Part shown: piece after piece, positions 37,097 through 48,199 of the stretch
Numbering within the stretch: the stretch's first letter is position 1
Layout of the letters: every line of letters begins with the position of its first letter
DNA from: Aselliscus stoliczkanus
Taxonomy: Eukaryota; Chordata; Mammalia; Chiroptera; Hipposideridae
Assembly: GCA_033961575.1 (NCBI GenBank)
Contig: CM066731.1
Location: 131,619,001 to 131,683,000 of the forward strand
Direction of reading: 5' to 3'
DNA: 64,000 nt
Translations under genes and position numbers: made by a program
The notes under the pieces: generated by a model
What the model was told of the DNA's origin: nothing
Seen by the model: the letters and a program-made list of their open reading frames with translations, nothing else
Databases searched by the model: none

Positions 37097-37324
37097 GCCC
37101 TCACTAGCCCTGTGTAGATTTTTGGTTTTGCATTTAGCCATTCCAGAAAGCACAGAATTGCATTGCATTGTGGTTTTAATTTGCATTACCTAACAACTAA
37201 ATATAGTCATTTTAAAGTCTGAGACTTGGTCCTTAGGTGGCAATCCAATTCAGATTCCTAAAAAAACTACTCCAAACTCCCAACTTAAATAGCCTCCTTT
37301 ATTCATTAAATCTTTGACCCTACC

Positions 37325-37540
37325 TAGAGCATAGGCTCTGGAGTCAAGTGGACCTGGCTTTAATTCCAAACTCTTCTACCTAGGCAAGTTATTTAAACTC
37401 ACTGAACTTCAGTTTCTTTATCTGTAATATGAGGACTAATGCCCATATTCTAGTATTATTATTACAATTAGATATAATATAGGAATGATCCCTGGTACAT
37501 AGTGGATTCTCAAGGTATTGTTACCGTGGACTAGAAATGT
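37325..37540 (+). mobile_element. MIR SINE
   Basis: gcataggctctggagtcaag, taggcaagttatttaaactc, cttcagtttctttatctgta and the end near 37520 match MIR along most of its length. Confidence 0.9.
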
Positions 37541-37564
37541 AAGAGATGCAAAGAAATTAGGTTA

Positions 37565-37725
37565 GAAAGAGCACTAAATTGAGAATAAAGACTTGTGTTT
37601 TAGTCCTGACTCTGCCACTAACTAACTTTGAGAACTTGGTCAAAACATTTAATGTCTTAAAACTTTCATGTATTCATCTATAAAATAAAAGAGTTGCACT
37701 ACATATAAGGTTGTTCCAACATGAT
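37565..37725 (+). mobile_element. MIR SINE
   Basis: gagcactaaattgagaataa, ttagtcctgactctgccact and gtattcatctataaaataaa match MIR. Adjacent to, but separate from, the previous copy. Confidence 0.8.
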
Positions 37726-37909
37726 TGTTCTGTAATTCTGTAAATACAAACAAAGCCTCAGCCATCAATACATTCATAAGAAGGGAAGATAGGATATGTA
37801 CTAAATAATAAATAATCATACCAACTACTGTCAAATATGCTCAGAAATACAGAGCTAGGGGAAAAAAAAGTGTTACTACCATTAAAGCCCAAGAGAAGAG
37901 AAGCTTATT

Positions 37910-39100
37910 TTTGGTGGAAGAATTAGAGAACGCTTCACGAAGACAGTAGCATTTGAATTAGGACTTGAAGCATGCACAAGGATGGAGAGTAAGTTCAGAC
38001 AGGAAATGGAAGGGAAGCATTGATGCAGAGAAAGCAGAGTGGACACAGGCTCAGGAAGACAAGTATAAGACAGGTTCTAGGGGACAATGAGTTATCCAGA
38101 GTGACTATTGCATAGGACTTGTGAAAGGAGATAAGGTAAATGGAGAGTAGGTAAAAAGTATTTGGAATGCCAGAAGAGTCAATATTTCACTTGATTAAAA
38201 ATGTAGGTTTATTGCAAATTATGGAAGGAGGGAGTGACATAAACATGACAAAGCGCTAAACACTAATCCAATAACTCTAGAAACAAGAAACTGTGGGAGG
38301 AGGATTGGAAATTAGAAGATCAATTTGAAAAATGTCATAAAATTTTAGGTGAGAGGGAAAAAGTTTTGAAGTGAAAAGGCACAAAGAAAACAGGAAGTAA
38401 ATAAGCAATTTTCTAAGGATACAACTAAAAGGACTTGATATTTTTTTTTGTTATGAAAGACAAGAAGTAGAGAGGCATCAAAAATAACAAATTTTAAGTC
38501 TAAATGACAAGAGGAGTGGAAGTGCAGAGAAACATTTTATGGTTTCTCAATAAACAAAGAGGGTCAAAGCAGCTAGGCTACGTTGTTCATACAAGAAATA
38601 TTTCTCAAACAACAGTTTACTGGAGACTGATGTTTATAGATATTCAACACAAAGAGGGTTTCACTGTCAATTTATATCATTATCTTCCTCTTAAATATTT
38701 ACATTTAACATAAACATAAAGTTCTGGGGAATCATGGAGGGTGTGTGTGTGTGCGTGCGTGTTTCACTATTACATCTTATGGGACAGTAATGTTGCGAGA
38801 GACAAAGTCTAGAAATATGCAAACATGTGCCTGAATTTACTTTTACTGAGTAAGTATGTATTATAATAAATCTCTTTAGGATAGTTGAGTATCAGGTACA
38901 AGGAGGTCATCCAGGTGAACATGTCTAAGAGAGAAATAAATGTAAATTGTCATTCATAATAAAATTGAGATTTGAAAATGTCAATTTAGGAATCTCCTAA
39001 CAGAGAAGATAGTTGAGATTATGACAAGAGGTAGTTATGCAAGGGATTGGAGAAGTTAATGAGAGGTTATGGAAGACGCACACAATCTACACTTTATTAA
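37910..39100 (+). repeat. Ancient unassigned purine-rich repeat
   Basis: gtagcatttgaattaggact, aggctcaggaagac, gggagtgacataaacatgac and gtcatccaggtgaacatgtc follow, in order, a widespread old mammalian repeat that I recognise but cannot name. It is interrupted by unassigned text and contains a short (GT)n run at 38741-38762. Confidence 0.45.
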
Positions 39101-40865
39101 ATGGAAAGAAGAGAGATTGAATTGTGGCTTGATAGAGTAGAAAAATTAAGAAAAAAATATTTTAGAATCAGCCTTTCCAAGTTACTCAGTAAGTTATGGA
39201 GATATCATCTAAGTATTCTAATCAAGGACAAGTCTTAAATATAGAATCCCGAACACTTTTCCCGGTATCCCAATTTTTTAAGAAAAAACCTAGAGTCAAT
39301 ATTCCACCTTGAAGTCCTAAGGCCATTGTCTGTTCAGATTTTAAACTCCTAAGCCTAAGGTGACTTAAAATGTCCTAATGTTTATAGTTGTAGGTAGAAA
39401 ACCAGGATAGCACACTCATTAAAATAACCATCAGTTTTCTGAGTACATAATAAATTGTTCTCACATAGGAAATACTAGATATTCTGGAGTCTGGCAGAAG
39501 AGATAAGAGAACAGAACCTAAAGTGAGAGAGAGCAACAATCATATTTTTATCTAGACATCTATAAGAGATGCAAATTACAAACTAGGGTCCTTCACCAGG
39601 GCAATGGTTGGCATAGTCTCTATTAAGTGGATGAGTGAGGCTGAATTGCCAACTTGGCTAACAGGGAAGAAGGGGAAACAATGTGTTGTTGGTAGGTAGG
39701 AAGAAGGATAAAGCAGAACAAATTATCCAGATTATACACACTGACCCAAATCATTCAACTTTCAGCTCAACTTCCAGACTGAGTTTGTCTGAAGGCAGCA
39801 TTAATAAGAATTTTTATATAAAGTTCAGGTCAACGGGCATTTGTCACAGCTGTTTAGCTCCTCAGAGTGTAGTCAGAAAGCATTTTTCATTTTGCAAATA
39901 AGCAAATATCAAGAAATAATGGATCTACTCTACAAATGGAATATATTTTAAGCAAACTGTGTCTTCACCACCCTGTACCACAAAAATTATATATCCATTA
40001 CTAAAGATTTTATAAATATTTGATTCTTGAGAGAAATTAGCCTTGTAAGGTCATTATATTGTTTGTCAAATAAAATGTGGGATTTATTTTACATCTAAAA
40101 GTAGATTCTTAGTATGTTATTTCAGAAAAAAATCACAATGAAGTAAAATATTTTTTAAAAACAAAACATGGAAGTTTTATGACATTTAAGAATAGTCTAG
40201 AGTGCATTAAAATAAAACATCACCAAAACAGTAAATTTCAAACATTTTGAGTATTGGGAAATTTACAGAAAGCAAAGCCTAATAAAATATTAATAGATTG
40301 GCACCTGTCAAATTATATTTTAATCATTTCTATTAATGAAATCATAATGAAATTTAGTTCTAGTTTTGCACAACCTAGAAACCATGTCCTTCTACAAGGG
40401 TCCTTCTGCTGCCTAGGAAAATGCTGTTTACATTATAGTAACAACAAATCTCTTCTGTTTAGAAATACTTCCAAAGCAACTGCCTGAACTTTATCTTTCT
40501 TTCCCCTCCTCCAGTAGACAATATTTTATATCCTAAAATTCCTAGTAACTACATGATGATGAATGTGACAGCTTAAATCTATGTAGTCATCACAGTGTCA
40601 CATGACCCAGAAAACATGATAATTTACCTTTGCTCATTTTTCCCCTTGCTCCACCCCTAGAAAAGAAAATTTTTCATGGATATCATGGGTATTACATAAT
40701 TCTGAGTAGCTAAATAATATTGTTAAGGTGATTCAAATCACTTTCTTGGCTAATCTGAATGGTGTATACCTCAAGGAAGGCTAGTAATGCCTGGTCTGGC
40801 ATAGTCGTTAAGGTATCCTAACATTATCTGTTATGAAGATGCAATCTGTAATGGCAAGCCACACT
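39101..40865. other. Unassigned AT-rich DNA
   Basis: No exon or repeat recognised. Frames of 72-77 codons at 39683-39901 and 40254-40487 have no recognisable content. Confidence 0.4.
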
Positions 40866-40878
40866 GAATCCACTTGTT

Positions 40879-40989
40879 CTTGTTTTTTTTTTTTTGAGGG
40901 CAGTGTCACTGGCCCTCATACGTGGGACCCGAACCGGGGCCGCTGGCTTCCCAAGCCAGCACTTAACCACTGTGCCACTTGGCCGGCCC
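40879..40989 (-). mobile_element. Short head-only SINE
   Basis: Reverse-strand head with poly(T) at 40883-40895 and terminus ggccggccc. The exact duplication gaatccacttgtt is at 40866-40878 and 40990-41002. Confidence 0.93.
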
Positions 40990-41002
40990 GAATCCACTTG
41001 TT

Positions 41003-42009
41003 TTTAATGTAGGTACTCTTCAATGTTTCTTCCTGACTTACTGTGACCTCCTGAGCTTTCATTTCTTCACCTATGAAATAGAAATCTATATAGTTTCCTT
41101 TCTACTGCATAAGGATATTGTGTAATTTTTTTCAAAACCCCAAATACGGGATTCTACAGAAGCATAAACCATCATTATTCAAAATGGTATTACTTGCAGA
41201 TTTTGAACAGTCTGCTTTTCATTATAAATCTGAGTTTAAGGGCAATGCTTTAAAAAAATATCTTTGGAAAGAAATGAGGAAAATTGCACATGACCTAGGT
41301 AAAATGCTGCCAAACTTGTGTGTACATTGGTACCTGGGTGTGATAATCCACAGATAACTCCCATCTGTTATTTCTTAATTTACCTCAGCTGTTTCAATAA
41401 TATGACACTGCTCATCGCTTCTCAATCTTTTCAAAATATGTCTTTTTTTAAACTCACACCATTGCAGTTATGTAATAGAACATTAACAATTCTCTCAACT
41501 AAGCAACTTTGTTTGCCAAGCTTCTCTATGAGTAGATGAAAAATGTCAACTATGGAGAAATTTCATGGGGTCAGACTATCTTCCAGATAAATAAGGAAAG
41601 AAAGAAACAAAAAAGACTCACTGAAGCAAAACGAATTTCAGAAAACTAAAGGAGAAGAATTGGGGAAAATTTAGAGGAACAAAAATGAGTACCCTGGAAC
41701 ACTAATTTCTGGAGATATTAATAAGCATTATGTAGCTCTTCGGGAAATACTGGAGTAAACAAACTGCAGTTTTACTGTTAAAATTCTCATATGCCCTAAT
41801 CTCTAAGGGGACAGTGAGTATGACAGGCACTGTTTCCCAGACTTATTTAATGCTCTTGTTCAGAGTATCTCAGGGGAATGATGTTCTACGATGAAACAGT
41901 ATTTTGGAAACACTGAGCTCAGGGGTTCAGCTTATCAGATTTGTCTGTTTTAACAACAGACCAGATGGGTGACAGCACATATTCACCAAATAAATGCAGT
42001 GTGGCCCTT
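41003..42009. other. Unassigned DNA
   Basis: No gene recognised. Overlapping frames at 41118-41539 lack recognisable domains. Confidence 0.4.
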
Positions 42010-42275
42010 GACTCAGTAGCCCTAAAGCACCTTTCAGCCACACGCTCCTCCACATGCAGCAGAAGCTCAGCTCTGTTCAGGCCCATCAATTTCTCCCGAG
42101 CCCCTAGAGCCCCCCAAACACTTCATGTGCTTTTGTATTCCCAAGCCTTTGTTCATGCTTCACCGTCTCCTGATGTCCTTTCCTTCTTCTTCCACATGCC
42201 TCTCAAATGTTCACCCTTCAATGTTCACCCTCAAATGTTTCTCTCTTTTGTCACTGTACTTCATGTGTGCTGCTG
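42010..42275 (+). mobile_element. L2 LINE 3' fragment
   Basis: cccaagcctttgttcatgct and cttccacatgcctctcaaat are L2-like. The 115-codon frame at 41941-42288 is L2 read-through, not a gene. Confidence 0.5.
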
Positions 42276-42282
42276 TTTAGGG

Positions 42283-42465
42283 CAGTAGTTCTCAAACTTG
42301 GCTGTACAATTAGAAACATTTAAAGAGTTTAAAAAAAAAACTCCTGATTCTCACCCAGTGATGTTTTTTATAATAGGTCTGAAATCCAACTGCTGCATTG
42401 GAATTTTTAAAATTCCCCCAGTGATTGTAAGACGCAGCATTTACAATCATTGCTTTGGAGTTCAT
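42283..42465 (+). mobile_element. MER5A hAT MITE
   Basis: Starts cagtagttctcaaacttggc, then actcctgattctcacccagt, attggaatttttaaaattcc and gtgattgtaagacgcagca, in MER5A order. Confidence 0.9.
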
Positions 42466-42690
42466 GGCAGTTTGTCTCTATAAAATAATGGGGTTTAAGA
42501 TATTTTTAGAAGAGAAACTTAACCTGCTTCATATTCATAGGTCCCCTGTACACATAGATATTTTTGAATGAAAAAAAAAAAGAAAAAATTTGCTTATATT
42601 TCTAACAATTATGCTAATCTCATTAAAATGTTCTCTAAATTACTCTTCCCTTCAATTCCTATTATGTGTAAATTATATCATTGAAGGAAG

Positions 42691-42895
42691 TGGCTCCCAA
42701 ATCTAGCTATGACTCAGCATAAGCCAAGGAGTATGTAGAAATACATAAAAGCTTTTCAACCCCAGACCTACTAAAGCAGGATATCTGAGCTTAGGTCTCC
42801 TTCAGCTTGTTTTGTTTTTGTTTTTATTTTGTAAGCTGCAATTCTAATGTCAATAGCAAACAGATTCATTTTGTAAATCACTGACTTAGAAGAGA
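42691..42895 (+). mobile_element. MER5-type hAT MITE
   Basis: tggctcccaaatctagctat, ccccagacctactaaagca and aagctgcaattctaatgtca follow the MER5 pattern. More diverged than the copy just upstream. Confidence 0.6.
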
Positions 42896-43105
42896 AATTA
42901 TGTAATTTGTAGCTTTTATGAAAACATTTACTCATTATAGTGGTGTTTGGGAGGGATCAGTAATAGAAAACACTATCATAAATCTATCACATTAAAAATA
43001 AATAATTTTTAAAAGATAATCATAAATTCTAGAGAATACACATGGATGAGACTCAAATATGATTTGGATGCATAAGGAAGCATTATTTTATTTTATTATT
43101 TACCA

Positions 43106-43159
<54 letters not shown>

Positions 43160-43309
43160 TATCCTCACTTGTCACTCAGATAGCTTTAACAACATTACAT
43201 AAAAATTCAAATTATGTGCTATCTCTTTAATGACTGAATGAATTAGGGATGGACTAAAGGAAAGAAGAATGAGAAAAGGCCTGAGAGCTTTCAGAGTATT
43301 AACCCAATT
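42896..43309. other. Unassigned AT-rich DNA with a TA tract
   Basis: Apart from the (TA)n at 43107-43157, nothing recognised. Confidence 0.4.
43107..43157. repeat. (TA)n microsatellite
   Basis: About 25 perfect TA units. Confidence 0.98.
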
Positions 43310-43915
43310 GTATATTCTTCTTGTTAATAATGCCTTCCCATACTGACCCTGGGCTTGGCCATGTGACTTCTTGATTTTTTTTTAAATTTTTTTCAATAAT
43401 AGTTGACATTCAAATTATATTAGTTTCAGATATACAGAATAGTGGTTAGATATTTATATAACTTACAAGGTGATCCTCCCAATAATTCTAGTACCCACCT
43501 GGCATCATATATAGTTATTATGTACAATATTATTGATTGTATTCCTTATGCTGTACTTTTCATCACCTTCACTATTTTGTAACAATGGGGCAGTAGCATC
43601 TTGACTCATTCAGACCCAATCAGAGCTTTGAAAAAGTGAGGTTCTGCTTCCTCTCAGGGATTCCTGCTATTACCATGAGAACATGACCAGGCTAGAGAGA
43701 AATGAGAGACACATAGAGAAACCCCAAGCCATGTAACCGAAGTCTTCCAAGATCAGCCATCTCTCAGCAAACCCACAATCTGGCCACAGATGCAAGAGAA
43801 ATCCCACTGAGATCCATCAAATTTGGCACAGACACGGAATCACTCAGCTGATCTATAGACTCATGTTGTTTTAAGCCACTATGTTTTAGGGAGATTTATA
43901 AACAACAATAGATGA
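43310..43915 (+). repeat. Ancient LTR-like repeat split by an L1 tail
   Basis: Left part gaccctgggcttggccatgt. After the L1 insert (43374-43583) it continues aatggggcagtagcatcttg, gaacatgaccaggctagaga, gagacacatagagaaacccc and ttgttttaagccactatgtt. The order is that of a common ancient LTR-like repeat; subfamily not assigned. Confidence 0.55.
43374..43583 (-). mobile_element. LINE-1 3' end
   Basis: T-rich start, then aatagttgacattcaaatta, tattagtttcagatatacag and acaaggtgatcctccc: the antisense L1 3' terminus. Inserted in the LTR-like repeat above. Confidence 0.85.
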
Positions 43916-44224
43916 TGCAATTGTTTGAGTGTTTGAAAGGCTGTTTTGTGAGATAGCTTGGATCCTTCTCGTTCCAGTTCCACTAAAAAAGAAAAAAGTT
44001 TGTGTTGATCGGAAGACAGATTTCCATTTAAGAAAGTACTTTCTAACAATTATTAATTATTCAAAGGTGGGATGGGCTACAGACACTGAATTTCCTGATT
44101 CTGGAATAATTCAATTTGGAGCTAACATTAATGCATTTTATTCATTCAACAATTATATATTTCTTCATCTATTCTTTTACTGCTATTAAATTATGCACAG
44201 ATGAACAGTATAAATATGTTGTAG
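43916..44224. other. Unassigned DNA
   Basis: An 86-codon frame at 43929-44189 has no recognised family. Confidence 0.35.
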
Positions 44225-44233
44225 AGTATATTG

Positions 44234-44364
44234 TTTTTTTTGTTTTGTTTTGTTTTGTTTTGTTTTGTTTTGAGGGCAGTGTCACTGGCCCTCACCTGTG
44301 GGACCGAACTGGGGCTGTTGGCTTCCCAAGCTAGCGCTTTACCGCCGCGCCACTCAGCCGGCCC
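44234..44364 (-). mobile_element. Short head-only SINE with TTTTG-repeat tail
   Basis: Reverse-strand SINE head whose tail has become a (TTTTG)n microsatellite (about 44241-44272). The flanking duplication agtatattg is at 44225-44233 and 44365-44373. Confidence 0.9.
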
Positions 44365-44373
44365 AGTATATTG

Positions 44374-46454
44374 GTTTTTGTATTCTTTAACTAATTTTAC
44401 AAATAAGAACCAAGTACCCTGCCCCTTCTAGTAATTCTCTTGCTGCCAGAATTTTCAGCCAAGATTTACTAGCCATCATTCACCCTGAAAATGGAGAGTG
44501 AGCACTCTATGGACCTAACTAAGCAAATTATTCATTCTATCATTTATTCATTTCAAGGATCACCAGCTAGCAGTTTGCAGCTGGATTTTGTTTAGTCTTT
44601 CCGTATTTTTTAAAATATGAAACTAAATGCTTTTCCCCACCTATCAAGCTTAGTTCCCAACAATTACCGTATTTCACACATTTACAATACTGACTCGGTT
44701 CTCTTAGGTATTTAAGTTTGAAGACTCTGTAAATGCCTACTTGTAATACTCATTCTACCAAAAGTTATGAAAACTACAAACATGAATTCAATATTCATTT
44801 TAGCCTCAGGAATCTTACAGTTTTGTAGGAGAGTTGCCCTTCTTCCTATTCATACTAGAATGAAGTGACTTATGCAGTAAGAGAAGCAGATAAGACGGGA
44901 TCTGAGTGAGAAACAACTGGGTGCAGCTGGACCAAGCAGCAAATGCTTAATTAGTGGGAATAGAAATTAGCAAGAATCTCTTTTTTCTATTTTATGTTAC
45001 TTTACAAAGACATCACCACTGGAATAGCTATAAGCATTTGGAATCTTCATTAGAGGAGATATCTAACAAACAGATGGTCCCAGATTTTCACATGCCCCTA
45101 CTTTCATCCAAATTTTAATTTAATAATATAATTTAAAAGTGACTTGACTTAATGGGATTTTCCTCTCTTTCCTCAATTAGGACTCAAAAATTGCCACAGA
45201 TACAGACCTACTGTGTTTCATTATCAGTAGTCTGTATGTTACAGATACAGACCTACTGTGTTTCATTATCAGTAGTCTTCAATTTGTTCCAAACTCTTTG
45301 ATCCTTAAAAAATGTCATTAAACATTAATGTTTTTAAAGCTAAAGTGATGGTTTTCATAAAAAAGCCCATGACTTTCAATGCCTATAAATAATTAGTGAA
45401 TAAATTTATAATTAATATTTAAATACCTATTTTTACTTAATAAACCACTCTTCTAAAAATAACATTCTAAGATCCTAAAGGCTGGAGTCACCAAAACACT
45501 AAAAACGGACATCGATTTGACTCAGAATTAATGCTTCTCCATGACAAAAAATATGGCTTTAATGGACCAGGCTTGGGATGTTATGAAGATAACAAGCTGG
45601 AAGCTTTATCATCTGTTCCTTCAAATGCACTGACTTGCTTATACACTGCTAGTGGCTCCAGTTCAGGAAATGTTGGATTTTCCTCAATTAGAGCTCATGT
45701 CCAAGTGGCCTTAATCAAATACATAAATAAACGAAAGCTTTCCCATGAGAACTATCAAAATTATGTCATATCCAGTCACAGAACTGAAGAGACTGGGTTT
45801 ATAAATATCACAGACTTCTTTAACCTTATTCCATCTCTACAAACATACAGGTCATCTTTAGTCTTATTAATATTAATTTTCATTGCTTTTTACCTAAACA
45901 GTATATGCAACAGGCTGATTAGTCCAAATATAAACTTTTCCAGGTGGTATAAAAGCATTAAACTATCCACTAGATCATCTTACCTGCATAAACTTGATTT
46001 TCCTCACTTTGAACATTACAAATATTTGAAAAGCCACTTCTAAATCATACCAATGTCCAAGATAAATGCAAATATCATTAAGTTTCCCTAGCTTACAAAA
46101 CAAGATTTGTATAGCTACTGAATTAGAGACACTTTCCCATGTTTTAATCTACTCCCTGTTCCTGGTTCCATAGCCCAAATTATAAATTTGGATTTACTAA
46201 TTCCTCATGGAGTTGCTCTGAAGATTATATGCATGGAACTTGACTAAAAATATGCTAAGATTTTAATGAATGGCAGCTCTTAGTTTTAATATTAATACCT
46301 ACTGCTGCCACTGTGGCTGCCGCTGATGATAAGTTTACTGGAAATAATTTAAATTTGTGTAGCCCATGGGTGAAATAATACCATCAGGAGTAAATAATTT
46401 ACTGCCTGACTTTAAAATGTATATCAAGTTACAGTTCATCTGTGAGAAACACTT
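44374..46454. other. Unassigned AT-rich DNA with a 170-codon open frame
   Basis: The frame 45531-46043 (plus) is the longest non-repeat ORF in the window. It has no domain, signal or family resemblance I recognise, and I do not call it a gene. A 45-bp tandem duplication lies at 45196-45278. Confidence 0.35.
45196..45278. repeat. 45-bp tandem duplication
   Basis: acagatacagacctactgtg and the text through agtagtct are repeated with period 45 (units start at 45196 and 45241). Confidence 0.95.
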
Positions 46455-46467
46455 AAAAATTAGAGCT

Positions 46468-46575
46468 GTGGGCTGGCCGAGTGGCACAGTGGTTAAGCGC
46501 TGGCTTGGGAAGCAGCGGCCCTGGTTCGGGTCCCACATAAGAGGGCCAGTGACACTGCCGTCAAAAAAAAAAAAA
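46468..46575 (+). mobile_element. Short head-only SINE
   Basis: gggctggccgagtggcacag through gacactgccgtc and poly(A). The duplication aaaaattagagct is at 46455-46467 and 46576-46588. Confidence 0.92.
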
Positions 46576-46588
46576 AAAAATTAGAGCT

Positions 46589-47949
46589 ACTTTTACCACA
46601 ACTCAGAAAAAAAAAGTCACAGTAATTTTTGATAATTTCTTTCATGTTAAACATTACCATATGCTTTACATTCTCATGTGTTTGTTGTCTTGATTTGATC
46701 TTGGTAATGTTTTTTAAAAATCAATTTGTGGCTGTCCCTTGCCTTGTAAGTCATATAATGAATGACCTTTGACCAACAGAAATAACATCCTGACTTAGAT
46801 AACAAAAGATTAATTTTTAATAAACATGTTTGTTATAAAATACATATTTTTTCTAATTAGTATTGTGTCCCATAATGCCATAAACTTTAAATTCCTTTCA
46901 CTGTGTTTATTTTCCAGAAGTATTTTTCACTTTCATAGCAAGGAGGGATAAAATAAATATAAATTTTTTTTTATGAATTGTCAATTACATAAAAATTATC
47001 ATTTATACTTCCTTTAAAAAAAACAAAAACTGAAACTAAATGTCCAGTACGTAACTATGTAACTTTTGCAGGTAAATTCATTTTCTTTTCTCTCTCTCTT
47101 TTTTTAACAAATGAATTCACAATCACTCTGGTTTTAGAGCCAAAAACTGCTAAACTATCTTCATAATTATAGAATGGTATTATATTTCAGATTTGATTTA
47201 CATAGAGCTTTCACCTATGAGAAATTCACTGCATAAAAAAAGATGTTTAATATATTATATACTTTATCAGCTCACTCTTAATTTTTTTCCTATGTAATTA
47301 CTTTTCACTCTGAGGACTCTGTACTAAATATATTTCTGTCTAAAGTACACATTTTTAGAGAGAAAAAGGTGTTAAACAGCGGCTTAAGTAAAAGAATATC
47401 ATAAAAACTTAAATATGTATAAGACAAAAATATAAATGTCCAATAATGTATTATAATTTCTTTAAATTTTGAAGTGACTTTACATTATATTACACATTTG
47501 TTCACAATTTTTATTGCTCCCAAAATACTGAAGGAATAAGCTGAAACATCTGAATAACTGAATACTATCTGGACACTTTGCCTAGAAAACTACTATAAGT
47601 TGGCAAAGGCAGTCAGGTGGCCCATCTTCCTAATGTATGAAAATCGGAAATTCAGTGTAATCCCTGCATATTAGAAACTTCTGGTTTAGCTTTGACTCTG
47701 AAGTTAATATGCTGAGCTTCAGTGCAGGAATATATAAAAATGATTACACTCCAAAAGGTATATGATTTTATATATGTAACTGATATTTTATGATATTCCT
47801 CTATAAAGCATAGATTCCCAACCTCAAAATTAGAATTCAGAAACGGAGATAGGTTACTGATCATTCCTATGAGGTCCACGAACAAAATTAGGATCGGCCT
47901 TGCTTTTTCCTAGGCTTTCTTATTTCATCCTACTGCTTTCTGCATCTCT
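46589..47949. other. Unassigned AT-rich DNA
   Basis: Nothing recognised beyond short homopolymer runs. Confidence 0.4.
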
Positions 47950-48199
47950 ATGTGAAGAGACTATACCTAGAAAAAACACACTCAGACAACAGTTTAGTGG
48001 TTTACCAGAGAGTAAGGGGGGGAGGGGTGTGGTAGATGAGGTTAAAAGGGATCATATATATGATGATGGAAGGAGAACTGACTCTGGGTGGTGAACACAC
48101 AATGTGATATATAGGTGATGTATGATAGAATTGTATACCTGAAACCTACGTAATTTTACTAACAATTGTCACCCCAATAAATTAATTTTTAAAAAAAAA
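47950..48199 (+). mobile_element. LINE-1 3'UTR, relatively young
   Basis: cagacaacagtttagtggtt, gatgatggaaggagaactga, tgggtggtgaacacacaatg and ttgtcaccccaataaattaa plus poly(A). Severely 5' truncated. Confidence 0.85.

Noticed and set aside
41941..42288. 115-codon plus-strand frame
   Set aside because: It runs through L2 3' sequence into the start of a MER5A; no protein family seen.
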